Shown: positions 1 through 11,782, numbered from the stretch's first letter. The stretch is 55,097 nucleotides of DNA from Gamarada debralockiae (GCA_002803225.1 NXFV01001982.1:1-55097); one strand, 5' to 3'. The notes: generated by a model not told the origin, from the sequence alone. Numbers and translations: made by a program.

Positions 1-3000
1 TCCAAGAGTCAGCAGTACATAGATGATAGGTAACCGTATTGAAGGATTCTCCAATTCACGATCAGTCATCTCAGGCGAAAGCTACGTAGGCGCAAACCTT
101 TCTCATGGAAAATGGTAATCCTCATGGCATTTCGAGGGCATGGAAAGAGGCAAGTAAAAGGTAGCTTTGACTATCGTGTGGCTTTTCAGCAGCTTCTAGC
201 CTTCTTCGCCTTGTTCTTCGCCGTGCTTCTCTGTCAGATTTACAGGCCTCCTGGTCGTGGTGGAAAGCCCCAAGCTACCGAAACCAAGGGGACGGTACCC
301 TTCGTTGCCTCCGAGCCGAACTTGGCTTTGGGGGTCTGACCGCATTTCAGCTTATGAGATTTAAAGCCTTTGGGATTTTGCGTGCAAACTGATCCCTCAC
401 GGTTGACGCCTAAAACCGCCCCCTTGGACGCGGGAACAAAATTCGCCAGAGCATTGACGCTCGGATTGATCCATTATTCATGCGCGGATTTCTTCGGAAT
501 ATTTTCGCCATTTGGAGATGGAAGTGGAAGAATTATTTAATTGCTGTTTCGGGCGATTTGATGAGGAGGGCGGCGGCCCGGGGCGGAGGAAGTCGCTACA
601 AAAGTGAGGCGGGTGACATCTCAATTGATAGCCACTCAACCTATGAGAAGTTGAGAAAGGTGTCAGATGCGCAAAGCATGACAGGCATCGAACAGCCTGC
701 TTTGGGGTGAATAATTTACCTTTGGGGATGTAAATAGCGACAAAATACTGATAGTTTGATATTGAAATCTTTAGCGTCATCTCTCCAGGCTCCTTCACTC
801 GCCGTGTTCTACACCGATCGGGCCGCTACTAAACGGCCAAACCGAGCCTAAGGACAGTAAAGACGTAGTTAAAGATACTAAAAAACGGTCCTTAGGGATG
901 GAGCCTGCCCAATGAAACTACTGTTCCTGAAAATACGTTTTTTGAGCTAGAGGGAAATAGGCTGTTTTGCGAGTCATAGAACGGAGCCTAAGACCACCGT
1001 GTCGGCTCTTAATCGCTGGGAAAGGTAGTGTACCTTAGAACCCTGATCCCGGTCCTGGAGCGGGCTAAGACTAAACTCAAAAGTGGTTTTTGGTATCTTT
1101 CCCGTGCTTCGAGATCTCGACGGGCTATCTTTACTCATCCAGCCGATTCTGCTTGGCAAACTCCTGCCTTTGAATTGGCTGCTTCCATTAGCACACCAAA
1201 CCCCTCAGGGTTGCCGGGCGACAGCAATATCCCTACTCGAATCCAGATCACTCCGAAAGTCTCCTCCCACTCTTGAGTCTTGATACGTTCACCGCTGCCA
1301 TGGGCCGATCGCTCTGTGATCAATGTTTAAATGTCGATTGCCGACGATGAGATTGAAAATAGAGCAGCTGACCTTTTTATTTTCTGTTATCTACAGTTAG
1401 ATGCTCCTCATTCGTTTAAATGAGAATCGGAAAATTAATGCCCAACTTCCCAAACGTGCCCAAGGAGGGTCACCCTAGCAAATGCTAATTCTTATATAGT
1501 AAATCCAGCAGCCCGCAAAACAAAGCGGAGAATCTAGAAATGTCATAAAACGGCGGGCAGACTTTGCTTCAGGGGGGAAGGGGGGAAAAGCAAGGCTGCC
1601 CAATTTCAGTTGAAAAGTCGACGATGTTAGTACTAGTACTGTAAGTTCCGCACTGACGAAACGCATGAAAAGATCTGCACGGCTCTTCAAAGCTCACCGC
1701 AGGTCCATATTGTGCTGCCTCGGTACTCCCTTATCCGCATGTTGATCGCTGGACGAGGCTGATGGATTTCATGCGAATCACTTTGGAGGTCATAACGCAT
1801 CGGTAAACGGTTTCCTCGAGCTGCTTGAATTTCGAATGACGTTTTTGGATACATTCATGATGACTGGAAAGAGGAAAATGGTTTTGGGACGATTGGCCGT
1901 TGACCGCCAGAATCATATCCCGAAAAGTCAGTTGGGTGAATTTGATCATTTCAGGTCCTCTGTCTAACTAGATTGAGAATTCACTGCACTTCAACCTCAA
2001 CCCCAAACCGTGGGACAAAATTAGAAATACAGACAACTGGGGACATCAACCCTCTATCAACGCCTACGCCTCGTGAGATCGAGATGTTGAAGAAGATTTG
2101 CTGCTCAAATTCAAGAGGAGAAAGGGCTTCTGTATATCATGACCATGTTCGATGCGTGCAAGCAGAAAATCGGACATGCAGATCTTCGCAGTGAGGCCGG
2201 CAGCCCCAAACAGGATTGATGTAGGGCAAGCATCTGCAATGTTGCTGACTGATAACGCCACTGGGATTGTGTAACGGTGAGGAACATTTTGAATTAAACC
2301 GTGAGGTGAGGGGATAAATCGGAGATTTCTTTTTGACTTTCGTGAGGGGAAATCACCGACATCTGATAGGGACTCGTATCCAAAACGTTGACATGAGCCT
2401 TATCAGCTCGGGAAGACAGGCAACCAGGGCAGCTGAAGATTCTGGACGGTTGCATCCCAGAGATTTCTGAATTGCTGGGAAATTGCTTCGCTCCCCTTAA
2501 CGCGGCTATGCCATCATTTCAAATGACAAGTCATGTTGCACACCGCTTCCCAGACGCAACTCTCGATTGTCGATCTGATCTGGTTGGCATGCCCTGGTGC
2601 ATGAGTGGCCTTGAAGTTTCATGCAGCGACAGCCTTAAATAATCTCCGTTTCGGTTTCAGAGTTCAGACTTGGAACATTTGTGCCTTCGATTGCCTCTCG
2701 TAAATTGCTGAACCCTTCCCCAGTTCGCGACTTGCCAGATGCCACATGACCCCACGGCTCTACTGTAGATCATTGATTAATGATTGCAGGGGATCCTTCT
2801 CTGCCAATTTGCCTAATGCAGGTCACGAGTACGCAGTGTTGATGGTTGTGAAACTGAAGTTGTGCCGCTGCCCCCATGAAAAAGAGCGCCGCAGTCTCTC
2901 TGCTTTGACCGCAATGTCGTTTGGCTACTATGGATTGTCGTTTGCTGCAAGCTGCAAGTATTGGACGCCAAAAATGAGGCTCTTCCTAATTGGCTGAGAA

Positions 3001-3203
3001 TCTTCCACAAGAGGTATTGTTATGTCACACGGCTGAATTGGCTTCTCAAATTCACGTATTTCATGGATGGATAAATAATGCAAATTATTATCGAGATTTA
3101 GTTGGCCATTTAGCATCGGACATTGTCAATGCATGCTTACGTACCCTTGCCTCTCGAGGCGGACGCCACAAATATTTGATAACTGACAGATCATTAGCTG
3201 TTG
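1..3203. other. gene-free stretch left of the inverted-repeat elements
   Basis: I find no reading frame here with recognisable family features or a plausible spliced model. The open frames are short, overlap on both strands and look random. A 9-bp inverted repeat (CCTAAGGAC at 847 and its complement at 890) is the only small structure I noted. The stretch, with the two elements that follow, makes the first 4.4 kb of the window non-genic. Confidence 0.6.
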
Positions 3204-3658
3204 TACTTTCGTACAGGCCCAAATAATCTGCCTTTTTTGTGTCTAAGCATCTCAAGATCTATTTAGACCTAATATAGTAAGAAGTACGGAGGCCGCGGTC
3301 AAAAAGCCTTTGATTTATAGTGTATTTAAGCCCTACAGAATCTTACGAAGCCCTTAATAAGCCTGTAACCCTTGCTAGGGTCTCTGCAAAGTCAACGTGA
3401 TCTCCCTGTAGCCATTGCATGAGGAGCGCTCAGACCCAAGCGGGACGTCGTCTGTCCAACCAGCTACAGGGAACTTAACGACCCTAGCTTAGAATTACAG
3501 GCTTATTACAGGGCTCATAAGATTCTATAGGGCTTAAATACACTATAAATCAAAGGCTTTTTGAACGCGGCCTCCGTACTTCTTACTATATTAGGTCTAA
3601 ATAGATCTTGAGATGCTTAGACACAAAAAGTCGGATTATTTGGGCCCGTACGAAAGTA
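3204..3658. mobile_element. MITE-like palindromic element, about 450 bp
   Basis: Two long inverted arms, about 3206-3412 and 3462-3656, match each other almost throughout with few mismatches and one small insertion in the left arm. They are separated by a unique loop of about 50 bp. The outer ends read CTTTCGTAC and GTACGAAAG and are bracketed by TA on both sides (3204-3205, 3657-3658), as expected for a TA target-site duplication of the Tc1/mariner type. There is no coding capacity. Arms of about 200 bp are long for a MITE, so a transcript across it would fold into one long hairpin. The transposase family is inferred only from the TA flanks. Confidence 0.75.
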
Positions 3659-3805
3659 TATGGCCAGAGCCTTTTCTGGGGTTTGGGAGAGAACGCCAAA
3701 GTAAAACAGGGACAGCCTTCTAAATTTGACCCGTCTTGGAAACTCTCTCCGAGCTATCAAATCGGGACCATGTGGCATTGACGAACAGGAGGAGACAATT
3801 TCAGG

Positions 3806-4126
3806 TTAGTGATTCCCCGACACCCCCCTCCGGTTCCCCCGACCCCCCTTCTTACGGTACCACCAAAACCCTTCAACTTCACAGCTTTATAGCAGAATCA
3901 CAACTACGAAACTGTCGTGTCCGACGCCTATCTCCTCAAAGGGGGATTCCCACGAGCCCCTTCGGGTCGGGGGTGCCCCTACCCCGCCTTCTGTCGGGCT
4001 TAAGGGCTGTCTTTCCAAAGTAGAGGCGCTAGGACAGATTTAATGCCTGAATGTCTAAGGTATCAAATCGAGTTTAGGTATAGAAGGGGGGGTCGGGAGA
4101 ACCGGAGGGGGGTCGGGGAATCATTA
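3806..4126. mobile_element. second short inverted-repeat element with C/G-rich arms
   Basis: The left arm (about 3806-3855) and right arm (about 4080-4126) are inverted copies. Both carry GATTCCCCGAC followed by runs of C, then CCGGTTC, then CCCGACCCCCC. The right arm has the same in G-rich sense. A unique core of about 220 bp lies between. The G-rich arm has four G-runs (GGGGGGG, GGG, GGGGGG, GGGG) and could form a G-quadruplex. No target duplication is evident. A short open frame overlaps the left arm but reads through the repeat and shows no family features. It is unrelated in sequence to the element 150 bp to its left. Confidence 0.6.
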
Positions 4127-4389
4127 GCTCAATTTCAGCCAGAGCAGATCCACTCTTAAGTGGTCGTCGTTTGGGATTTTTCATCGCGGGTCTGATATTG
4201 AGCTATTATAACTTGCCATTCCTACTGTAGATAAGGAGTCTTCGGAAAAGAAATCCTCCTGTATTGAATGCAGCCAAAGCGCGATGGTTTCCGTTCGTGG
4301 ACAGCACGTGGCGAGAACAGTGTGTTCGGAGACATCGATACGGACCGACGGACTCAGGTTCAGCTCTAGCCGTTTATGCAGGAACGGAT
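4127..4389. other. spacer between inverted-repeat element and Rrn10-like gene
   Basis: I see nothing recognisable in this 263-bp stretch. It lies downstream of the minus-strand gene that follows and probably contains its 3' untranslated region. Confidence 0.5.
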
Positions 4390-5092
4390 TCACCGCCATG
4401 TCTCATTGTCTTCGTTGCTTCCATCCTGATCCTCGAGGATTCGCCTTCGTTTCTTTGAAGGTCTCATCCTGGCTGAGTTTGAAGCGGCCGATGCAACTCG
4501 AACCTTCTTGCTAGGTGATTCCGGGAATTCTTCGCCTTCGGTGAAAACCAAATCTCCAGTTCGTCCAAGGGTATCCCGAGCAGCTTCCTCCATCAAGATA
4601 CCAAGAGCTATCAAAGCCGTTTCGTCCATGCTTCGGTAGTCTCCCGTTCCGCCATCTGCGGTCGCGCGTGAGTAAAAGTCAGATGTATAGCAATGAAGAG
4701 CCTTCAGCAGGTCCGACTCGGGGAGTTCTGCGCGCAAGTCTCGCTCGTTGGCAAAGTAGATGTCCGATTCCAAATATCTCGTAGGCGCATTCTTTCGACG
4801 AAAGAGCACGGCCTCGGGAGAGACGGCGGTGGTAGATGAAGAGGCCGTATCTCGAGTTGAGGAAATGACGACTTCCTTTGGAATGAAACCTGCAGCAGAT
4901 ATTCGACCTGTGCAAACGCTCAGCAAATGCGATAAAGGGGAGTGGGTCAAGCAATATGTGCAGGAATTTACCTGCGACTGCATCGTATACTGTAGCTTGT
5001 CTGCCTCTTGAAGTCGCATCTTCTTGATTTAAGTCCTCTTGTGATATTTCTGGATAGAGGAAGTTATTCTGTGCGCGGGCCTTTGAGGTCAT
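4390..5092 (-). CDS. probable UAF complex subunit Rrn10-like protein
   Basis: Two exons, 5092-4972 and 4907-4390, with a 64-nt intron (GTAAAT donor, GCACAG acceptor, CTGAG branch-like site) give about 212 residues. The informative part is the segment with ESDLLKALHCYTSDFY followed by SMDETALIALGILMEEAARD. It resembles the conserved core of yeast Rrn10, where a D-L-x-x-x-H-Y helix precedes a DET-S-L-x-x-LG-x-L-x-E motif. Rrn10 is part of the upstream activation factor that recruits RNA polymerase I to rDNA. The C terminus is Lys/Arg-rich (KKRRR), suiting a nuclear protein. It is longer than the yeast protein (about 145 residues), with extra N- and C-terminal tails. It shares a 221-bp divergent promoter with the WD40 gene to its right. 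The family call comes from remembered pattern similarity and needs a profile search. Confidence 0.6.
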
Positions 5093-5313
5093 GTTGGAGA
5101 GGAATTTTGGGTTTGGAGTTGGGATTTGCTTTTCCTGGAAAACTAAGTTCAGTCAATATAGTTCAGCCCCACGTCACCACCGCCGCGTTTTATTCAGCCT
5201 CGCATCGCCCGAAAGAGGCAGCTTCGCGACAGCTTCACAACAATGGAACACCAACCTCTCCCAAGTTCCCACCTCTGTGAACATATAAAACACAGCTGTT
5301 GAGATCCAGATGC

Positions 5314-6762
5314 ATGAATCAGTTGCTATTTAATCGATCAACGGGCAACCTCAGCCCTCAAGCCTTCGCGCGGATCCAAACTTCCCAGCTCATCCATACG
5401 ATTCAGCCTGCTCCAAGGCTACGATTCGATGGCGGCGAGAAAGAGAGAGCCCCCCTTGGTTCTACTGAAAATGGAAATTCTCACGCAAGTGCTGAAGTAG
5501 CGGAGAAGATATGGGCGCATCAGGCAGGAGTGAACGCGTTGTCGTTAGATATTGACAATAGGATGTGAGTTTACGCCGGAAGGCACTACAGTGCAGGTGC
5601 TGACTGGAATAGCCTCATTTCAGGCGGCGCAGACTCTTCGATCAAGCTATGGGACTTAGATAAATCTCCGGCTGGAGCTATACATACGTTCAACCCTACT
5701 GCGACAGTTCCGCGGGGCACATCAGCACATAAGTTCGGGATCACACATCTTAGCTTCTACCCCTTCGATTCTGCGGCCTTCCTCTCCTCATCCTACGACC
5801 ATCGTCTCAAGCTCTACGCGACTGAGACTCTCACGCCATCTGCTGATTTCGACTTGAATTCCGTTATCTACACTCATGCGCTCTCGCCCATCGCCAGCCA
5901 CTTATTGGTAGCTTGCGCAACCCAACATCCTGCGGTACGGCTCGTTGATCTCCGATCTGGATCTAGCACACATTCTCTGGCTGGCCACCATGGAGCCTTA
6001 TTATCACTGGCATGGAATCCTACAGTCGAACATATATTGGCGAGTGGCGGCATAGACGGTACAGTTCGCCTGTGGGATATAAGGAAGAGCTCAGGATCAT
6101 TGGGCGTTTTGGACACAGAAGATTTGATCGGTATAACAGGCTCAGATGGGATTGGAGCAGGGGCACGAGGTCGACAAGCTGGGAAAACACACCAAGGTGC
6201 TGTGAATGGAATTACCTGGACGGATGACGGCGCTTATATCGTATCTGCAGGACACGATGAACGAATGCGAGTGTGGGACGCTTCTACAGGAGCAAACACT
6301 CTTGCAAGCTTTGGACCAACACTCAAGAATGGCCATCTTTCCAACCTGCCTCTTGTTATATCCCCATCTTCATCAACACCACCTGGCAAGACACTGCTAT
6401 TTTATCCTAACGAAAAAGAGCTCCTCATGTTTGAACTTCATGAAGGTAGGATTTTGAAGCGTCTCAAAGTTCCTGGGCCTACAGTGGCAGCCGTGAGATC
6501 GAAGACCGGAGAACGAAATATCAAGAACCGGATCACAGCTCTTGTTTGGAGGGGCCAAGCTGATGGTGTCTATTCTGCGCATTCAGATGGGCAGATCAGG
6601 GCTTGGCTTCCAAGGACGGCGGAAGATGATACCCTAGATCGAGAAGAAGAAGACACCTCGAAGAAGCAAATTGATGATGAAACCGAAGGAGGAAAAAGAA
6701 AACGGCAGGTGCTCGATGACGTGTTCAGGGATTTGACGAGACAGAAGATCAGTTTTGGATGA
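5314..6762 (+). CDS. CSA/ERCC8-type WD40 repair protein (Rad28/Ckn1-like)
   Basis: Exons 5314-5564 and 5613-6762, joined by a 48-nt intron (GTGAGT donor, TGCTGAC branch), give 466 residues. The ATG at 5314 starts MNQLLFNRSTG, matching the N-terminal region of the Cockayne syndrome A family; an upstream in-frame TTG is ignored. WD40 repeats follow, with SGGADSSIKLWDL across the splice junction, ASGGIDGTVRLWDIR, and SAGHDERMRVWDA. These end in an acidic/basic tail. CSA is the substrate receptor of a CUL4-DDB1 ubiquitin ligase in transcription-coupled nucleotide excision repair. The long insertion after the fourth blade and the C-terminal KRKRQVLDDVF tail fit the fungal members. The family call is good; the exact yeast orthologue name is an inference. 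It converges on the transporter gene 214 bp downstream. Confidence 0.85.
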
Positions 6763-6976
6763 AATACCATTAGCAAATCTAAATCTAGCTTTATATGCGG
6801 TATGCCAGGTCCCAATGTATATGTAAAAGATGCCTATGCTCCGACCAACTCCAAGAATGCTTCCCAATTCATAAGCCATATCAAAATTGCACATCTTTCA
6901 AACCCATCACCTGTTTCAACCCATATCCACGTTCTTCATCTCACACCTCTCTCCTTTTCCCCCACCAAATGCACCT

Positions 6977-8813
6977 TCAAACAGTCTCCTCCCCCTTCCC
7001 ATCCACAGCCACAGACCCCACAACGCCCTTCTCCAATTCCACCACCTCCTCCCTCCTCTCCCTCTCCTCCTCGACCTTCTTCTTCGCCCTCCTCTTCTCA
7101 TCAATCCTCTCCCTCCACCCCCTCCCCCAAATCACCGCTGCCCCAGCAGCCAAACTACTAACCACCAAAAAGGCCGCACTGATCGTTGAAAACCACCCAA
7201 CACCAATCTTCTCCACAGCCGGCAACACAGTCGCGCTCCCCAGTGCCGCAAACAGATACCGAATCATGTAATTCCCTGCAATGACTTCCGCGCCATGCGC
7301 TTGCATCACATCTAGACAATACGTATTCAGGGATGGGAAGCAGAAGAGTTGAGCAACGCCCTGCAGAAACATCATTATCACCGGCAACACTACGCCTCCA
7401 AACTTCTTCTCAATACTCCATCCATAAATGAGCATGCATACAGGGATGGCGATACCCATAAACGGCAGCGCGGAGCGAAGTCGATCTTCAGGGACGCGAA
7501 CACCGCGTTTAGCAGTCCAGGAAATAGTAATGTAGTCGGCATATCGTCCTCCAAAGAATGTTCCGAGTATATATCCGCAGCCGGGAGCCAAGTAGAAGAG
7601 GCCGGATTGAATAGGTGTGGTGAGGTTGAAGCGCGGATTCAACACATACCGAATCGGAGTCAACAAACTGTACATATTCCATACCAAACTGCTACTTGCC
7701 AGTGCGACCATGATTAAGTTGGGGTATTTGTAGAGCCTGACCACACGCCAAGGATTTGTCATGCCCCAAAGAACTCGGGCTTTCCTTTTAAATGTTAATC
7801 CCACAAGATCATCGGATTTCTTGCGATGGATCGTTTCCGGGAGGAGGAAATATGCGCCGATGAGTGCGACGCCAGCCAACGCGGTTTGCAGGTAGAAGAT
7901 TACGCGCCAGGATTGGAACGTGACGATGATGCCGCCGATGAAAGGTCCAAACGCTGGTCCGATCAGAGTGCCTGACAAGAACCAGCCCATTGCCGTGGCG
8001 CGCTCGGTGGGCCGGTAGATATCCCCAATGCAGGAGGCCCCGATGGTGAGGAAGGAGGTTCCTTCGAAGGCTGTCAGGATGCGGAAGATGAAGTAGGCGG
8101 GGAGGTTAGGGGAGAGGGCAGTGCCGAGGGAGCAGCCTAGGAAGAGGAGGGCGGTTATGAGACATATCTAGTTGTGTTAGGGGGGGGGGGGAGTCACGGC
8201 GGGGAGAAGAGGACGAACCCAGCGACGGCCGTAAACTTGGCTTAAGGGGCCCCAGAACATGGGTGATAGACCCATGAAGAGCACTGTTCAGGATTTTAGA
8301 GTAAGCATAGCTTCTTCTGAAGAGGATTAAGAATACCGAATTTGTTTCAGGAGAAGCGAGGAGGTGTTCTTCCAATCCTCGCTTCTCCCGAGAAGTCTGT
8401 AAGGGGAAGGAAAGAAGCCCAGAATACGAACTGTAGAGAGCATTGCTCAAGTTGATGATTGTTCCTGTGCTCTTGTATGTTGCAGCTACCTCCGGGACTG
8501 CTGAGAGGATGGTGGTACTTGAGATTGGTGCCAGGAAGCTGCAGAAGGACAGGAGGGCCACGATGACAAGTTTCCGTGAGTGTGGTAGACGATCATATAT
8601 CTCATCTGGAATCTCCACGTAGGACGTATAATGTTGGATCGGAGCATCATGTGTGTGAGACACATGAGAAGGGATATGAGCCAGGGGCCCAGGACGCTCC
8701 TCCGTCGTAGAAACGGAGTGAATTGACGCATCATCATCTTCTTGTTGATTGATTTGAGGTTGCATATCATCAGAAGACGTGGCCACAGGACTTTCACGGT
8801 GGCTCTGAGACAT
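6977..8813 (-). CDS. MFS drug:H+ antiporter, DHA1 family
   Basis: Exons 8813-8432, 8283-8219 and 8167-6977 give 545 residues with all junctions in phase. The hydrophilic N-terminal tail of about 80 residues precedes TM1 (VIVALLSFCSFLAPISSTTI). Loop 2-3 carries GPLSQVYGRRW, the MFS motif A with Gln where Asp is usual. TM5 carries the antiporter motif C (GPAFGPFIGG). The C-terminal tail is charged. These signatures define a 12-span multidrug or metabolite exporter of the Qdr/Aqr/Flr group; the substrate cannot be read from sequence. Both introns use GTTCGT donors, and intron 1 (148 nt) is unusually long for this window and contains a perfect hairpin. It is co-oriented with the P450 gene upstream of it, which may suggest shared metabolism, but the gap is over 1 kb. 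Confidence 0.88.
8351..8387. repeat. 12-bp perfect inverted repeat inside transporter intron 1
   Basis: GAGAAGCGAGGA at 8351-8362 is exactly inverted at 8376-8387, leaving a 13-nt loop. It sits in the middle of intron 1 (8284-8431) of the DHA1 gene. The intron is about 90 nt longer than the others in this window, so the hairpin may be an insertion that the gene tolerates, or a structure that shortens the effective splice distance. Confidence 0.7.
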
Positions 8814-9947
8814 GATGGATGTAGAGTATCAATTGAGGTCTTTGAAATACAGAATCATAGTATGGTGGATGAAGACAACAGTGACAATTGAAATGCTCTT
8901 CCTGGATCATGAAAGGCAGCAGTAAGACTTCTGCAGTTCAACCGACTTGTACACCAAAAGAAGGAAACAGATTGAAGATATAATAAAGGAATGTAATGAG
9001 TCAAATACCTCAATGGCTTCAGAAGGAAGATGCAGGTCTATCGCTGGCCTGGCCGAAAACCGGCCACTGGTGGTGATTGAAGAAGTTAGATCCACCGTCA
9101 AGGAAGAATTCACGCGCATAGCCAACGCTGATTGGTCCATTCAGCTCACAGTTCTTCGGAGCACCGCTTGCTCTGATTTGTTTGGAAGTTCAGTTCGTAC
9201 CTTTCTGCAGCTTCTTGCCGTCTTTTCCGTGCTCTGGGAAATGTTAAACCCTGTTTATTGCCGAATCTTGAAGGGAAAAGGATATCGAGGGATGCTTTTC
9301 CTATCTCTTTGAACTATTTCCATACTGAAAGAAGTAAAGCTCTAGATACTGCCCATTCAAAGTGGAGTTGCAAACGAAATTGATTGTGAAAACTAGAGTC
9401 GAAAATTTTGTTCTTTGCGGAATGCCCCGCAATATCGCCGTTGATGGCGTTCGCCACGGGTCAGTAGCCGTTCGGCCGGCATTGTTCCGATCAAGATCGC
9501 TCTTCCCCGATGAAAATAACCTTATAGTCTTGATTGGACTTGAGCTCCTGTCAGATTTCCATATCAGTAACTTGAAGGCTGGCAGTGAGTCCAGAAAGTC
9601 CTGATCAGCCACCGCATAAAGGCGGTACATATCAGGGAGTAAAATCCTTCTCGTCACCGAAGAAATGCCTTTGCATGAAGTTGAAGCTGCGTGACAAGCT
9701 GTCTGCGCGATACCTATGCTCCACGACTCGAAACAAGTCCTTGAATGGTTGTTTGCTGAATATTCACATGAGAATCGAGGCCAAGGTCCTGATCTCGCTC
9801 ACCTCCCCACGAATCATTCCTCAATCGCTCAACCTGGTAAGAACGTCTGCGAGACTAGGTTGACGCCCTCAACAACAACCTCATCACCGCTTCTCCATCC
9901 TTGCCCTCAATCTGCCATCCCTATCAACCTGTCATATCAGCCGACTG
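8814..9947. other. intergenic, between P450 3' end and transporter 5' end
   Basis: This 1.1-kb stretch holds the promoter of the minus-strand DHA1 transporter at its left and the 3' flank of the P450 at its right. Open frames here are short and show no recognisable product on either strand. No RNA gene or repeat was seen. Confidence 0.5.
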
Positions 9948-11782
9948 TCAAGCAGAAACCACAACCCTAACCCCCTGACTCCCCTCCCATGGAAACGGCA
10001 CGAAATAATCATGCTCCAAGAGCACATCTTTCTCAGTTGTCTGCCACAGCTTCATGCTCGGTCCTGCTCCCGCGGCATCGTCATAGTGCCCAAAAAGCGC
10101 TGCAACAGTATCATACAGTTCTGCCCACGCTAGATTCATTCCCACACAAGCTCTAGGTCCTTTCGAAAAACTGAATAAATGTCGATCGAGTTGTGGGTTG
10201 TTGAGCCAGCGCGAGGGATCGAAGGTGGTGGGTGAGGGGAAGATGGTCGGGTTGAGGTGTAGGAGAGGGATCGTCATTGCTGTTGGTGTCTGAAAGATTG
10301 ATGATGGGTTAGGATGATGGAGGGCGGGGAAGGGGAAGGGAACGAACGCCTGCCGGTATGATCCACTCCTTCTTCCCATCTCTGAAGGTGAGAGCTTTAT
10401 CAGGAGAAATCCTATACAGCCTTCCCGCAACACCAAAAGACATCCTTAAGCCCTCTTTGATAACCGCCGTCTATTCTTTATCAGCACCATCTTCCACGAA
10501 CTCCTCTAAACCCACCTACCAAGTAGGGAAGTTGCTCCAATTCCGCGGTAGAAGTCTCCTCAACCATCCCATCCTTCACCACACTCCCCAGCTCCTCCTT
10601 CAACCTCCTCAATATCTCCGGCTTGGCCAAAAGATAATAGGTAATATTCCCCAACGTCCAAGCCGTCGTTTCGCTCCCCGCTATGTTGAAAGTCTGCCCA
10701 TCATGCCACAGTCTATCAATCGTCTTTTCCTCAGCCGGTAGATCGCTATTTAGCACCTCCCTGAAAATCATTGGGTTCTCTTTTTCTCGAAGGTCTTTGT
10801 TCTCGATTATAGCTTTAAGCTGGGCTTTTGATTTCTGTCGCTGGGGTCAGCGACGAAGGGAAAAGGAAGATCGAGGGAAGGGCGGGGTAGGAAGTACTTT
10901 CTCCCAGGTCAAAACATACTCCATCCCCATCGCTCTATGCATCCATTCTGGAAGACTGCGAATGGTGGGAAGGAGCCATTCGAAATGGTTGTTCGGCGTG
11001 CCACCTGCCGATAAATCATGAAACAATTGCCAGAAACCAGCGTTGAAATCCGGGACGTCCAGATTCTTATTATTCTGTCCAAACGCATAGGTGGTGATCA
11101 CATCACTCGTTAGCGCCTTAAACCCATTAAGGATATTAAACGGTTCCCCATTCTTCTCACGCTCTTGCAAGCGCAGACGGAATTTGGCGATATTTTCGTG
11201 GAGCACGTAGTCGAGTTTGCGGACGTTAGATTTGGAGAAGAACGGCGCGACAGGAGCACGACGCATGCGATGATGGGCATGGTCTACGGTTGCGAGCATG
11301 GCTTCTGGGGTATTGAAGTGCGTTAGGGCCCATTTGTATTTATTCCTCTTCTCGCCAACTTTCCCGCTGTACACATCGTAGAAATCCGGATCATTGACAT
11401 GTATCGCATGAGGACTGATGCGGATTATGGGACCTGGAATCCATTCATCAGCACCATTATCAAGACAAAATCCCCATTCGCTGTCTTGTTTGTGAGGGAT
11501 TTGACTGACCGTATTCTTCGTGAAGCTCCTTGACTCTCCAGATATAAGAACCGCATTTTATGACGTCGAAGTAGAACTCGTACCTGTTTTGTTGGTTGTT
11601 ATGACTAGGGTTGTGGGATGGGAGAGGAGAACAAACCAGAGAGTAGCAGCTGCCAGTTTGGGACCGGGGAATCTGGAGAGGGGATGGAAGTAGAGACGAT
11701 AGATTACGAGGACGATGGAGTAGATGATGAATGCTGCGACTGCACTTGCAGCTATCACCAAGTAACTGACTCCAATCGCCAT
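9948..11782 (-). CDS. cytochrome P450 monooxygenase
   Basis: Six exons (11782-11637, 11583-11510, 11433-10898, 10834-10520, 10470-10348, 10289-9948) give 511 residues, the usual P450 length. An N-terminal membrane anchor ([20 protein letters not shown]) is followed by the proline-rich hinge FPGPK. The oxygen-binding I-helix reads AGSETTAWT, the K-helix ExxR is EGLR, the PERF-type motif is FDPSRWL, and the haem loop is [13 protein letters not shown] with the ligand Cys. It is therefore expected to be an active ER-bound monooxygenase needing a P450 reductase. The sequence recalls fungal clans near the trichodiene-oxygenase-like group, but the substrate is unknown. The start of exon 4 is slightly uncertain, since two in-frame AG acceptors lie six bases apart. 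No biosynthetic backbone gene is present nearby. Confidence 0.92.

Noticed and set aside
112..339. 75-codon plus-strand frame with one hydrophobic stretch
   Set aside because: No homologous feel, no neighbouring exons, and similar random frames occur on both strands around it.
3736..4023. 95-codon plus-strand frame
   Set aside because: It reads through the left arm of the C-rich inverted repeat and is Pro/Ser-rich only because of it. No family features or splice sites.
5284..5290. TATAAAA as TATA box of the CSA-like gene
   Set aside because: It lies only about 24 bp before the ATG, leaving no room for a normal transcript leader.
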